Source of the DNA: Flavobacteriales bacterium
GTDB taxonomy: Bacteria > Bacteroidota > Bacteroidia > Flavobacteriales > Flavobacteriaceae
DNA length: 64,000 nucleotides
Assembly (NCBI GenBank): GCA_017303755.1
Contig: JAFLBS010000001.1
Span: 930,001 to 994,000 of the forward strand
Direction of reading: 5' to 3'
The notes below the pieces were generated by a model that did not search any database, had not been told where the DNA came from, and saw only the letters and a program-made list of their open reading frames with translations. Both the position numbers and the translations under genes were made by a program. Shown piece after piece: positions 18,241-27,841 of the stretch. How positions within the stretch are numbered: the stretch's first letter is position 1; every line of letters begins with the position of its first letter.

Positions 18241-19278
18241 TTGTCACACCGACACAAACATATAGCCGTCATTCGACTTTCTGCCATGGGCGATGTTGCA
18301 ATGACGGTTCCTGTTATTTTAGCACTTACACGACAACATCCTAATGTAAAAATCACGGTTGTTTCACGTCCTTTTTTTAAACCTATTTTTGAACGTATTC
18401 CAAATGTTCAATTTCTTTCCGTTCACACACAACATCAACACAAAGGTCTTTTGGGATTGTTTCAGTTGTACCGCGACTTAAAGAAGCTAAAAATAGATCA
18501 AATTGCCGATTTACATAACGTTTTACGCTCTAAAGTCATACGGAATTTATTCGCTTTAAGCGGAAAAAAAGTAGCTTTTACTGATAAAGGAAGAGCCGAA
18601 AAAAGAGCGCTTACGAGTTTAAAAAACAAAGTGTTTCAACCCGTAAAACCCATGATTGAACGTCATGTCGAAACGTTCGCACAATTGGGTTATTCAATTG
18701 ATATGACTCAATCGAATTTTCTTCCTAATGAACCTATTCCATTTAAAGCGTTGAAAATTTTAGGCGAGAAAACTCAAAAATGGATTGGAATTGCACCTTT
18801 TGCTCATCACGAAAGTAAAACGTATCCATTGGATTTAATGGGAAGAGTAGTCGATGAATTAACTAAAAATCAATCCGTTCAGATTATCTTTTTAGGAGGA
18901 AAACAAGACACAGAATCAATAAAAAGATTGACCAAAAAACACCAAAATTGCTACAATTTTGCGGGAGTTATTTCTTTTGAAGAAGAACTCCAACTCATTT
19001 CCAATCTCAATGTTATGCTTTCGATGGACAGCGGCAACGCCCATCTTTCAGCATTATACGGAATTCCAACCATTACTCTTTGGGGCGCAACACATCCGTT
19101 TACTGGTTTTGCTCCTTACCATCAACCACTTGAAAATTGCTTGGTTTCAGATCGTGAAAAATATCCTTTACTACCCACTTCCATTTACGGAAATAAAAAA
19201 GTAGAAGGTTATCAAGATGCCATGCGAACCATCAAAGTAGAAGATGTTGTTGCTAAAGTAAATTCGGTTTTATCCTAA
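18241..19278 (+). CDS. GT9 glycosyltransferase (heptosyltransferase-like)
   Basis: The 345-residue protein begins HIAVIRLSAMGDVAMTVPV, the N-terminal motif of heptosyltransferases (RxSalGDv). The C-terminal domain has LGGKQDTESIKRL and MDSGNAHLSALYGIPTITLWG, the donor-binding D-S-G-x-x-H-L-A pattern of GT9. The enzyme would add heptose or a similar sugar to the lipopolysaccharide inner core at the cytoplasmic membrane. The only start that keeps the first beta strand is the TTG at 18241; the first ATG (in SAMGDV) would delete it. It follows the DUF4254 gene by 13 bases and is probably co-transcribed. Confidence 0.88.
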   Translation: MSHRHKHIAVIRLSAMGDVAMTVPVILALTRQHPNVKITVVSRPFFKPIFERIPNVQFLSVHTQHQHKGLLGLFQLYRDLKKLKIDQIADLHNVLRSKVIRNLFALSGKKVAFTDKGRAEKRALTSLKNKVFQPVKPMIERHVETFAQLGYSIDMTQSNFLPNEPIPFKALKILGEKTQKWIGIAPFAHHESKTYPLDLMGRVVDELTKNQSVQIIFLGGKQDTESIKRLTKKHQNCYNFAGVISFEEELQLISNLNVMLSMDSGNAHLSALYGIPTITLWGATHPFTGFAPYHQPLENCLVSDREKYPLLPTSIYGNKKVEGYQDAMRTIKVEDVVAKVNSVLS

Positions 19279-19315
19279 AAAAACAACCACTTCCATTTTG
19301 TATTGAATAAAAAGA

Positions 19316-19323
19316 TAAATTTG
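19316..19323 (+). promoter_or_regulatory. -7 element TAAATTTG before the deiminase gene
   Basis: An exact TAnnTTTG match 24 bases before the ATG at 19348. TTG triplets lie 15 and 10 bases upstream, closer than the usual -33 spacing. Confidence 0.5.
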
Positions 19324-19347
19324 TAAGTAAATCAATTTCAATCGATA

Positions 19348-21093
19348 ATGAAACCTACTTACTCTAAATTTATACTTCCTTTACTTTTATTCTGTTCTAC
19401 TTCTCTTTTTGCTCAAGAAACACCTTTTCTACCCAAAAAATTAACGCAAGAAGAAAAAGGAATACTCTCCAATTATCAATTCAGAAGCGCTCAATTAACG
19501 CCACCGCCATCGGGTTCGGTTAGAGCTGCAGCCGAATGGGAAGAAGTAGAATATTTGGTGTTGGCTTGGCAGCCTAGTTTTCAGAACATTTTACGACAAA
19601 TTGTTGCCGCGGCTGTCAACGAATGTAAAGTATTGATTGCTACTCAAAATCAGGCCAGTGTTTCTAGTTATCTTACTTCTAATGGAGTGAATTTAACAAA
19701 CGTTATTTTTTTAAATGCACCATCAAATAGTATTTGGATTCGTGATTACGCTGGAAATACCATTTATTCAGACGATGTAGGACAACGCGCTCTGACTGAT
19801 TGGATTTACAACCGACCACGACCTTTAGACAACGCAATGCCTTCTGCTCATGCGACTTCCATCGGAATTCCGATTTACATTACTGATTCAGGAACTAATG
19901 ATTTGGTCAATACAGGTGGGAATTACATGTCGGATGGTTTAGGAAATGCTTTTGCATCAGAATTGATTTTGGAGGAGAATGCAGTCGGAAATCCGTATAA
20001 TGTTTCTGCCAAAACCGAAGAACAAATAGACAACATCATGTTCAATTATATGGGAATTGACAATTACATCAAAATGCCAACCTTGCCTTACGATGAAATT
20101 CACCACATTGACATGCATATGAAATTACTCGACGAAGAAACGCTTTTGGTAAGCCGTTATCCCAATGGTGTGGCCGATGGACCGCAAATTCAAGCCAATA
20201 TTAATTATGTGTTGAACAATTTTACTTCGCATTTCGGAACGCCTTATGACGTGTATTGGATTGACGCGCCACCAAGTACATCGGGAAGTTATCCTGATAC
20301 TGGCGGATTGTATCGAACGTATAGCAATTCGGTCATCATTAATAAAACCATTTTAGTTCCAACATATCGACCCGAAGTGGATGCTGCAGCGCTTGCTTTG
20401 TATCAACAATTAATGCCAGGTTATACAGTAGTCGGAATTGATGTAGACAATGCGGGCGAAAATTTGATTTCGAGTTTGGGCGCCATTCACTGCATCACAC
20501 ATACGATTGGTGTTGCCGATCCGCTTTTGATTGTCCATCAACCGATAGACGAAGCCAATGCAGGAACCAATGTTTCGGTTAATGCGATGATCAAACACAG
20601 TTCCGGAATTCTTGAAGCAACCGTTTTTTGGAGAGAACAAGGCACAACCGATTTTAATGAAGCGGCAATGAATTTTGTAAGTAATGATAATTGGACCGCA
20701 ACGATTCCGATTCCGAGTTCAGGAAACGATATAGAATATTACATTTATGGTCATTCTAATTCGGGTAAAAAACTCAATCGGCCAATTGTGGCTCCTGAAG
20801 GATATTGGACCATCAATGTTCAAACTTTAAGTAGCGAAGAATGGGCGTTGAATCACATTTCCGAACCGTATCCGAACCCAACAAAAGAAATGGTAAACTT
20901 CAATTTAGATCAAATAGAAGGCGATGTTTCAGTTACAATTACTAATACAATTGGACAACTTCTTTTTTCACAAAAAATAACTTCTGCGAATGGTATTTTA
21001 AGTCTGAATTTACAACCTGAATGGAACGGAACATTATTCGTTCAGTTTGAAGGTGATTTCGGGAAAGTGACTAAGAAAGTGATTAAGTTATAG
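19348..21093 (+). CDS. Secreted peptidylarginine/agmatine deiminase-family enzyme with T9SS-type tail
   Basis: The 581-residue protein has a signal peptide (cleavage after FAQ, residue 23), a pentein-fold deiminase domain (about 60-395), an Ig-like region (about 395-490) and a C-terminal region of about 80 residues resembling a T9SS sorting domain (EPYPNPTKEMVNFNL to KVTKKVIKL). Catalytic residues of the guanidino-group-modifying family are in place: D133 in WIRDYAG, H253 and D255 in HHIDMHMK, and C382 in GAIHCITHTIG. R156 and R158 in YNRPRP are spaced from D133 as are the two carboxylate-binding arginines of Porphyromonas gingivalis PPAD, so it may act on C-terminal arginines of peptides. 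Alternative: an agmatine-type substrate. Substrate choice is inference. Confidence 0.88.
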   Translation: MKPTYSKFILPLLLFCSTSLFAQETPFLPKKLTQEEKGILSNYQFRSAQLTPPPSGSVRAAAEWEEVEYLVLAWQPSFQNILRQIVAAAVNECKVLIATQNQASVSSYLTSNGVNLTNVIFLNAPSNSIWIRDYAGNTIYSDDVGQRALTDWIYNRPRPLDNAMPSAHATSIGIPIYITDSGTNDLVNTGGNYMSDGLGNAFASELILEENAVGNPYNVSAKTEEQIDNIMFNYMGIDNYIKMPTLPYDEIHHIDMHMKLLDEETLLVSRYPNGVADGPQIQANINYVLNNFTSHFGTPYDVYWIDAPPSTSGSYPDTGGLYRTYSNSVIINKTILVPTYRPEVDAAALALYQQLMPGYTVVGIDVDNAGENLISSLGAIHCITHTIGVADPLLIVHQPIDEANAGTNVSVNAMIKHSSGILEATVFWREQGTTDFNEAAMNFVSNDNWTATIPIPSSGNDIEYYIYGHSNSGKKLNRPIVAPEGYWTINVQTLSSEEWALNHISEPYPNPTKEMVNFNLDQIEGDVSVTITNTIGQLLFSQKITSANGILSLNLQPEWNGTLFVQFEGDFGKVTKKVIKL

Positions 21094-21396
21094 GTAAATT
21101 CTCTCGTCACGGCAACGTTCTAAAATGTAGTTTTTCAGATTGGAAATGGTGGCTTGGTAATTGGGTGCTTCAAAACCAAAACGCTCGTGTTCCATCTGTT
21201 CTTTTTCGATGGCGTTGCAACCTTTGATTACTTCTTTCAACATGTCAAGCATGATTAATTGCTTGTTGTTTTCTTTTTCAAATTTGTAGTCTACAATTTC
21301 ATCTTCCAATTGCTCACAATAATCCAAAAGCGCCTGAACTTCAGGTTCGTCCAAAAGATCTTGCGCTTTTTTGAATATATCGAGTTTGTTTTTCAT
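21088..21396 (-). CDS. Small helical hypothetical protein
   Basis: The 102-residue protein is acidic and predicted to be all helix, probably coiled coil in the middle (LLDYCEQLEDEIVDYKFEKE). It has no signal peptide, membrane segment or known motif. Composition and codon use match the neighbours. It converges with the deiminase gene, overlapping its stop by 6 bases. I do not recognise a family; it looks like a conserved flavobacterial protein rather than a random frame because it has an ordered amphipathic pattern over its whole length. Confidence 0.65.
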   Translation of the reverse strand: MKNKLDIFKKAQDLLDEPEVQALLDYCEQLEDEIVDYKFEKENNKQLIMLDMLKEVIKGCNAIEKEQMEHERFGFEAPNYQATISNLKNYILERCRDERIYL

Positions 21397-21482
21397 GTTT
21401 CAACTTCAATAACAATGACAAAATCAATTTCAAAAATTAAGTTTAGAAAATGATTACTGACAACCGAACACGGACAACTGTT

Positions 21483-22538
21483 TTAAACATCATCAAAATC
21501 AACAAAAATTTCATTTGATGTTGGATGTGCTTGACAGGTTAAAATCAAACCATCGGCTACTTCTTTATCAGTTAAAATCGAATTCTTTTTCATCTCGGCA
21601 GTTCCTTTTGAAATTCGAGCCAAACAACTGCTGCAAATTCCACCTTGACATGAATACGGAGCGTCAATTCCTTGTTTCAAAGCCGCTTCCAAAAGAGTTT
21701 GTTTCTGACTCATTTCGAAAGTAGTTTCTTCATCATCAACCAAAACCGTAATTTTAGTATGACCACTTCCTGAACTTGCAGCAGAATTTTCTTCGGAAGA
21801 AGAAGTAGAAAACAATTCAAATTTGATGTTTTTTTCAGCCACATTATGCTCTTTCAATACATTCGAAACCAAATTGATCATTTCCTCTGGACCGCATAAA
21901 TAGAATTTATCGAATTCTTTTTCTTTGTGTTTGTTGTTCAATACAAAATTTAAGTTGGCTTTGTCAATTCGACCAAAAAGTTCGCCATCCACTTTAGTTT
22001 GACTGTACACATAATGTACAAAAAAGCGGCCTACGTATTTCAGTTGTAATTCGTGCAATTGATTGTGAAAAATAGTATCGTTAGGTGTTTTATTTCCGTA
22101 TACTAAAACAAAAGTACTATTGGGTTCATTTTCTAAAACCGATTGAAGGATAGACATTACAGGTGTAATTCCGCTTCCAGCAGCAAATCCAGCATAATTT
22201 TTCTGACGTTCAGCGTTGGGTTCGAAAGTGAATTTCCCTTCAGGAATGCCAACTTCTAGCAAATCACCCGCTTTTAAATTTTCGTTAGCAAACTTAGAAA
22301 AATGTCCGTTAGCGACTGATTTTATTGAAATTCTCAATTCGCCACTGTTAGGAGATGAACAAATCGAATACGCTCTTCTGATTTCTTTTCCGTCTAAAGT
22401 CAACTTTAAATTGACGTATTGACCTGCAATAAATTGATACGCTGATTGTAATTCGGTTGGAACCGAGAAAGCAACAGAAATGGCATTAGGAGTTTCTTTT
22501 TTAACTTCCTTAATCTGTAATTTATAAAATGATGACAT
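21483..22538 (-). CDS. Ferredoxin-NAD(P)H reductase with C-terminal 2Fe-2S domain (PaaE-like)
   Basis: The 351-residue protein has an N-terminal FAD domain with RRAYSICSSP (R-x-Y-S), an NAD(P) domain with GSGITPVMSIL and YLCGPEEM, and a C-terminal plant-type ferredoxin domain with cluster ligands C297, C302, C305 (CQGGICSSC) and C335. This three-domain order is that of PaaE and related oxygenase reductases, which pass electrons from NAD(P)H to a partner. No oxygenase or other paa gene is nearby, so the partner may be a fatty acid desaturase or another enzyme encoded elsewhere. It is monocistronic, with an exact -7 box upstream. Confidence 0.9.
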   Translation of the reverse strand: MSSFYKLQIKEVKKETPNAISVAFSVPTELQSAYQFIAGQYVNLKLTLDGKEIRRAYSICSSPNSGELRISIKSVANGHFSKFANENLKAGDLLEVGIPEGKFTFEPNAERQKNYAGFAAGSGITPVMSILQSVLENEPNSTFVLVYGNKTPNDTIFHNQLHELQLKYVGRFFVHYVYSQTKVDGELFGRIDKANLNFVLNNKHKEKEFDKFYLCGPEEMINLVSNVLKEHNVAEKNIKFELFSTSSSEENSAASSGSGHTKITVLVDDEETTFEMSQKQTLLEAALKQGIDAPYSCQGGICSSCLARISKGTAEMKKNSILTDKEVADGLILTCQAHPTSNEIFVDFDDV

Positions 22539-22554
22539 GTACTTTTATTTTTGA

Positions 22555-22562
22555 CAAAGGTA
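22555..22562 (-). promoter_or_regulatory. -7 element TACCTTTG (minus strand)
   Basis: An exact TAnnTTTG match on the minus strand, 16 bases before the ATG of the reductase gene. Confidence 0.55.
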
Positions 22563-22662
22563 ATAAATACGACCGATTTAATAATTATGGAAACTTTGAA
22601 AAAAGTTGTAACAAATCGAATTGATTGTGAACTAATTTGTAAACCAAAAAACCATCAACACT

Positions 22663-24132
22663 ATGTTCAAACATTTTATTAGACTCGAATGGAAGGCTTT
22701 TTTCCGGTCAGCTTCGTTAGGAACCAATATTGCCATGAAAATAATTATGGGTTTTGTTGCTGTTTATTTCATTCTGATTTTTTCAGTCGCCGGAATTTCA
22801 GTGTATTTTGTTCTTAAGGAAAAACTGAACCTTGACCCGATGCTAACAGTAAACAAATTCATGATTTATTACTTGGCTATGGATTTATTGATTCGTTATT
22901 TTCTGCAAAAAATGCCCGTTTTAAACATCAAACCGTTGTTGCATTTGCCTATTAAAAGAGGAACAATTGTTCATTTTACCTTAGGAAAAACAGCCTTGTC
23001 TTTTTTCAATTGGACGCATGCTTTTTTCTTTGTTCCGTTTACTATTGTGGCATTGATTGATGGTTGTGGATGGAACATACTACTGTGGCATTTAGGAATT
23101 CTAGCCCTCATTTATTGCAACAACTTTTTGAACATCATAATTAATAATAAGAACATTATTTTTTATAGTGTTTTAACTGTATTTACTGGTTTGGCTTTGG
23201 CTCAATACTACCAAGTTTTTGACATTACTAATTATACGGTTTCGTTTTTTCAAGCGATGTACACCACATCGTATGTTTTTATTTTGCCCATTTTAGCTCT
23301 TGTTGGATTGTATTATTCGGCGTTCAATTATTTCAAAAACCATTTAAATTTAGATGAAGGTTTGGCTAAGAAAAGTGATTTTGCCAAAACAGAAAACTAC
23401 ACTTGGTTGAACCAATTTGGTACTTTGGGAACTTTTTTGAAAAACGATATTCGATTATTGAGAAGAAACAAACGCTCAAAAACTACATTGATAATGAGTG
23501 TTTTATTTGTTTTTTACGGATTATTATTTTTTACCAATTCAATTGAAGCCTACAATAATCCTGCGATGAAAGTATTTGCCGGAATTTTCGTTTCGGGCGG
23601 ATTTCTATTCACTTTTGGGCAATTTGTTCCGAGTTGGGACAGCGCTTATTATCAATTGATGATGAGCCAAAACATTCCGTACAAAGAATACATCAAATCC
23701 AAATGGTGGTTAATGGTCATTGGAACTGTTTTTTCAACCATTTTGGCATCCTTTTACTTATTCTTTGGTTTACATACCTACTTAATTGTAGTAGTTGCGG
23801 CCATTTTTAATATTGGTGTGAATTCACATTTGGTAATGTTTGGTGGTGCATTTGTGAAAACACCTATTGATTTAGCAAGCTCAAAACAAGCGTTTGGCGA
23901 CAAACAAGCATTCAACATGAAAACGATGTTAATCGCAATTCCTAAAATGGCATTGCCGATGATTTTATATGCTGCAGGTTATTATCTTTTTTCACCTAAT
24001 GTCGGATTACTCTTCGTAGCATTGGCGGGAGTTTTAGGATTTGCTTTTAGAGATTATATGTTTTCTAAAATTGAAAAAATATACAAAACCGAAAAGTATG
24101 CGACCATTGCCGCTTACAAACAAAAAAGCTAA
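22663..24132 (+). CDS. DUF5687 ABC transporter permease
   Basis: The 489-residue protein contains about 11-12 hydrophobic segments and begins FKHFIRLEWKAFFRSAS, the N-terminus I associate with the DUF5687 family. A cytoplasmic loop around residues 245-275 (NDIRLLRRNKRSKTT) would contact the ATPase. The partner ATPase gene follows after 26 bases, so the pair forms an ABC-2-like exporter. The substrate is unknown. There is no exact promoter box; a degenerate TAATTTG occurs just upstream. Confidence 0.85.
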   Translation: MFKHFIRLEWKAFFRSASLGTNIAMKIIMGFVAVYFILIFSVAGISVYFVLKEKLNLDPMLTVNKFMIYYLAMDLLIRYFLQKMPVLNIKPLLHLPIKRGTIVHFTLGKTALSFFNWTHAFFFVPFTIVALIDGCGWNILLWHLGILALIYCNNFLNIIINNKNIIFYSVLTVFTGLALAQYYQVFDITNYTVSFFQAMYTTSYVFILPILALVGLYYSAFNYFKNHLNLDEGLAKKSDFAKTENYTWLNQFGTLGTFLKNDIRLLRRNKRSKTTLIMSVLFVFYGLLFFTNSIEAYNNPAMKVFAGIFVSGGFLFTFGQFVPSWDSAYYQLMMSQNIPYKEYIKSKWWLMVIGTVFSTILASFYLFFGLHTYLIVVVAAIFNIGVNSHLVMFGGAFVKTPIDLASSKQAFGDKQAFNMKTMLIAIPKMALPMILYAAGYYLFSPNVGLLFVALAGVLGFAFRDYMFSKIEKIYKTEKYATIAAYKQKS

Positions 24133-24158
24133 TTACTAATCACTAATATACTACACAA

Positions 24159-24857
24159 ATGATACTTGCAAATAACCTTTCAAAAACCTACAACAACGGA
24201 GTTACCGTTTTAAATATAAACAGTCTTGAAATTCCGAAAGGACAAAGTTTCGGATTAGTCGGAAACAACGGAGCAGGAAAAACTACCTTTTTTAGTTTGT
24301 TACTCGATTTAATTCAGCCTTCAACCGGAAGCATTACCAACAACGGAGTTCAAGTAAACACCAGCGAGGATTGGAAACCATTTACCTCTGCTTTCATTGA
24401 TGAAAGTTTCTTAATCGGATATTTAACCGCTGAAGAATATTTTTATTTCATAGGTGATTTACGTGGCCAAAACAAAGCCGATGTAGATGCTTTATTGAAA
24501 AAACACGAAGAATTTTTTAACGGAGAAATTCTAAACAGCAAAAAATACCTTAGAGATTTATCCAAAGGGAACATGAAAAAAGTGGGAATTATTGCCACTT
24601 TAATCGGAAAGCCAGAAGTGGTTATTTTAGACGAACCGTTTGCCAACTTAGACCCAACCACAGTCAATCGTCTGAAAAAAATCATCAAAGAATTGGCCGA
24701 TGACCCCAATGTGACCGTTTTGGTTTCTTCTCACGATTTGGTTCACACTGTTGAGGTGTGCAATCGAATTGTAGCTTTACATTTAGGCGAAGTCGTAAAA
24801 GACATTCAAACTTCTCCTGAAACCTTAAAGGAATTGGAAGCTTTTTTTGCTGTTTAA
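24159..24857 (+). CDS. ABC transporter ATP-binding protein
   Basis: The 232-residue protein has the Walker A motif GNNGAGKT at 35-42, a slightly unusual signature LSKGN (usually LSGGQ), Walker B VVILDEP, and the switch histidine in SSHD. The modified signature is common in exporters of the ABC-2/YxlF type. It pairs with the DUF5687 permease immediately upstream. Length is that of a single nucleotide-binding domain with no extra domains. Confidence 0.92.
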   Translation: MILANNLSKTYNNGVTVLNINSLEIPKGQSFGLVGNNGAGKTTFFSLLLDLIQPSTGSITNNGVQVNTSEDWKPFTSAFIDESFLIGYLTAEEYFYFIGDLRGQNKADVDALLKKHEEFFNGEILNSKKYLRDLSKGNMKKVGIIATLIGKPEVVILDEPFANLDPTTVNRLKKIIKELADDPNVTVLVSSHDLVHTVEVCNRIVALHLGEVVKDIQTSPETLKELEAFFAV

Positions 24858-24864
24858 TAATTGA

Positions 24865-24901
24865 AACACTACCGCGAGATTAAAAATTACGCGGTAGTGT
24901 T
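24865..24901 (+). terminator. Strong hairpin after the ABC operon
   Basis: Perfect 12-bp arms (24865-24876 and 24890-24901, AACACTACCGCG and its complement) enclose a 13-base A/T-rich loop. No T run follows directly, so it may stabilise the 3' end rather than act as a classical intrinsic terminator. Confidence 0.55.
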
Positions 24902-25022
24902 ATCCGTTTACTAAATCAAAAAAACTACATTTTTTTTCACCATATCAAAAAGAAACGTATTTTTACCAGTTAGTTATACTAAAATTGACTTTTACGAGTT
25001 AATACTAAAAACGTTTTTTACA

Positions 25023-27839
25023 TTGAAAACCATTACATCCAGACACTTAATCCTTGGAGCACTGCTTATTTTTTTAGTTGCATGTTCAACCAAAAGAAAT
25101 AGTTTCTTAAGTAGAAATTCTCATGCTCTTAGCACCAAATATAACATTTTATATAATGGAGGAATTGCTTTAGACAAAGGTGTTTCCGACTTAAAAACGA
25201 CCTACAACGACAATTTCTGGGAACTTCTTCCAGTAGAACGTATGCAAGTTTCCAAAGAAGCAATGCTTCCGGGACAAACTCCCAATCCTAATTTTGAACG
25301 TGCCGAAACTAAATCAGTAAAAGCCATTCAAAAACACTCAATGAACATTGATGGCTCTGAAAAAAACCCTCAAATGGATGAAGCGCATTTAATGTTAGGA
25401 AAAGCACGATATTACGATCAACGATTCATTCCAGCCTTAGAAGCGTTCAACTACGTCTTGTACAAATACCCAAGTAGCGATAAAATTTATGAAGTAAAAA
25501 TTTGGCGTGAAAGAACCAATATGCGTTTAGAAAACGATGCTCAAGCGGTTACCAATCTTAGAAAATTACTCAAAGAAATTAAATTTAAAGATCAGATTTT
25601 TGCCGATGCAAATGCGACTTTAGCTCAAGCATTTTTAAATTTAGAAGAAAAAGACAGCGCTATTGCTAGGTTGAAAATTGCAACTGAATTTACCAAAGAA
25701 AACGAAGAAAAAGCGCGCTACCGATTTATTTTAGCACAGTTATACGATCAAATGGGTCATAAAGATAGCGCGTATGCAACTTATCAAGAGGTGATTGATA
25801 TGAACAGAAGATCGCCAAGACAATACGTAATTCAATCACACATCAAACAAGCATTGCAATTTGATTATGCAACAGGTGATACCTTGGCTTTCGTAAAAAA
25901 ATATAAAAATTTACTAGAAGACAGAGAAAATCGTCCGTATTTGGATTTTTTAAACCACCAAATGGGATTGTTCTATGACAAACAAAAAAACCACAAACAA
26001 GCTGAAAAATACTATAACATTTCGCTCAATTCGAAACCAAAAGACAATTATTTAATTGCTTCGAATCATAGAAATTTGGCCGATATTTATTTCAAAAAAG
26101 CAAAATACGTTACAACAGGAAAATATTTTGACAGTACACTTGCCGTTTTAGATCCACGTTCAAGAGAACACAAACTCATCTCCAAAAAGAGAGAAAATTT
26201 AGAGGATGTAATCAAATTTGAAGGAATTGCTCAACGTAATGACAGTCTTTTAAAAATGGCCAAAATGTCGCCTGCTGATAAAGATGCCTACTTCAAAGAA
26301 CACATTGCTAAACTTAAAGAAGAAGATAAAAAACTTAAAGAAAAATTGGCACTTGAAGAGGAAGCCAAAAGCGCTGATAATCCTTCAATGAATCTTTTTG
26401 ATAATGTAAAAGGTGGCGATACAAAACCTCAAGCACTAGGACCAAAAGCAGGAAGCTCAGCTGATTTTTACTTTTATAATCAAACAACAGTTGCCTATGG
26501 GCGCACCGAGTTTGCCAAAAAATGGGGAAAAAGAAGTCACGATGCCAATTGGAGGTTATCGAGTTTGCAAAAATCAAAATCCAATGAAAAAGAAGAGGAA
26601 GAAGAAGGAGATTCAAAAGATGTAGTTGAAAAAGAAGAAGCTCGTTTTACTACCGATTATTACATCAAAGATTTGCCATCTTCTCAAAAAGAGTTGGACA
26701 GTATTGCCAAAGAAAGAAACTTCGCCTACTACCAATTAGGTGTTATCTATAAAGAGAAATTCAAAGAATACAAATTGGCTGCCAGTAAATTAGAAACGTT
26801 ACTTCAAAACAATCCTGAAGAGCGATTGGTGTTGCCAGCGATGTACAATTTGTTTAAAATATACGAAATCATTGATCCAGCCAAAGCAATTGCAATGAAA
26901 GGCCGAATCATATCAGAACATCCGAGTTCGAGATATGCTCAAATTTTAAATGATAATTCAGTCAATCTTGAATTAGGAAAACCAGAAGTGGTGTATGCTA
27001 GCTTGTATAAAGATTACGAAGCGGGATTGTTACGTGAAACTCTGACCAAAACAGATATGGCTGTAGTTGAATTTGCTGGTGAAGAAATGCTTCCTAAATT
27101 TGAATTATTAAAAGCCAATTTAATAGGTAAGTTGTTTGGTTTAGCCGAATATAAAAAAGCACTTAATTTTGTAGCACTAACCTATCCAAACAGTCAAGAA
27201 GGAAAAGAAACCGAGAAATTCATTGCTACTAAAATTCCAATGTTAGAAGCGTTGTATTTTGATGATGAAGTTCCTACAAGCTGGAAAATTATTTATCAAC
27301 CAAAGAGTTTAGTAGAAAAAGACAATAAAGTATTGTTAGACAAACTGAATAAACTTGCCAAAGAGCGCACTATTGAAACGTTGACTGTTTCTACTGATGT
27401 ATATACGATGGATAAAAATTTAATTGTCGTACACGGAATAACTTCAAAAGAAAATGCTAGAGGATTATCTCAGGTTTTAAAAGAGTTCAAAGAATACAAA
27501 ATCAATGATCCAGCGGTTATTATTTCAAGCGAGAATTATAAAATAGTTCAGATTTTCAAAAACTTAGAGGAATATAGTGCTGGTGTTGGACCAAATTTTG
27601 AGCCAAAACAAAAACCAACTATTACACTTCCAAAAGAAGAAGTTAAAGTTGAAAAGCCAAAAGCAATCAGAGAGCAAAAGCCTGATGAGGTAAGAGAAAA
27701 CTCTACCAAAGGTGAAATTATGAAGAACGAAACCAAAGGTACCGATGCTAAAGGTGGAGAAAAAGGCAGTGAAAAAGGAGATGATCCAGGCAATATGATG
27801 ATGCCTCCATCCATTAACAGTCAGCCCAAAAGAGGATAA
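25023..27839 (+). CDS. sprE: SprE/PorW-like T9SS and gliding motility lipoprotein
   Basis: The 938-residue protein starts with a lipoprotein signal (LIFLVACST, lipidated C21). The region 130-400 is a set of tetratricopeptide-like repeats (HLMLGKARYYDQRFIPALEAF, AEKYYNISLNSKPKDNY). It is followed by a charged, low-complexity segment (about 430-550), more TPRs and a Lys/Glu/Pro-rich tail. Order, size and the N-terminal sequence LSTKYNILYNGGIALDKG agree with SprE of Flavobacterium johnsoniae and PorW of Porphyromonas, lipoproteins needed for type IX secretion and gliding. The TTG at 25023 is the only start that keeps the whole signal peptide. A bactofilin gene follows after 2 bases, implying co-transcription. 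Confidence 0.85.
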   Translation: MKTITSRHLILGALLIFLVACSTKRNSFLSRNSHALSTKYNILYNGGIALDKGVSDLKTTYNDNFWELLPVERMQVSKEAMLPGQTPNPNFERAETKSVKAIQKHSMNIDGSEKNPQMDEAHLMLGKARYYDQRFIPALEAFNYVLYKYPSSDKIYEVKIWRERTNMRLENDAQAVTNLRKLLKEIKFKDQIFADANATLAQAFLNLEEKDSAIARLKIATEFTKENEEKARYRFILAQLYDQMGHKDSAYATYQEVIDMNRRSPRQYVIQSHIKQALQFDYATGDTLAFVKKYKNLLEDRENRPYLDFLNHQMGLFYDKQKNHKQAEKYYNISLNSKPKDNYLIASNHRNLADIYFKKAKYVTTGKYFDSTLAVLDPRSREHKLISKKRENLEDVIKFEGIAQRNDSLLKMAKMSPADKDAYFKEHIAKLKEEDKKLKEKLALEEEAKSADNPSMNLFDNVKGGDTKPQALGPKAGSSADFYFYNQTTVAYGRTEFAKKWGKRSHDANWRLSSLQKSKSNEKEEEEEGDSKDVVEKEEARFTTDYYIKDLPSSQKELDSIAKERNFAYYQLGVIYKEKFKEYKLAASKLETLLQNNPEERLVLPAMYNLFKIYEIIDPAKAIAMKGRIISEHPSSRYAQILNDNSVNLELGKPEVVYASLYKDYEAGLLRETLTKTDMAVVEFAGEEMLPKFELLKANLIGKLFGLAEYKKALNFVALTYPNSQEGKETEKFIATKIPMLEALYFDDEVPTSWKIIYQPKSLVEKDNKVLLDKLNKLAKERTIETLTVSTDVYTMDKNLIVVHGITSKENARGLSQVLKEFKEYKINDPAVIISSENYKIVQIFKNLEEYSAGVGPNFEPKQKPTITLPKEEVKVEKPKAIREQKPDEVRENSTKGEIMKNETKGTDAKGGEKGSEKGDDPGNMMMPPSINSQPKRG

Positions 27840-27841
27840 AA

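Noticed and set aside
24865-24901. Regulatory hairpin for the SprE-like gene
   Set aside because: It lies more than 120 bases before the TTG start and directly after the ABC operon; a 3'-end role for the latter is simpler.
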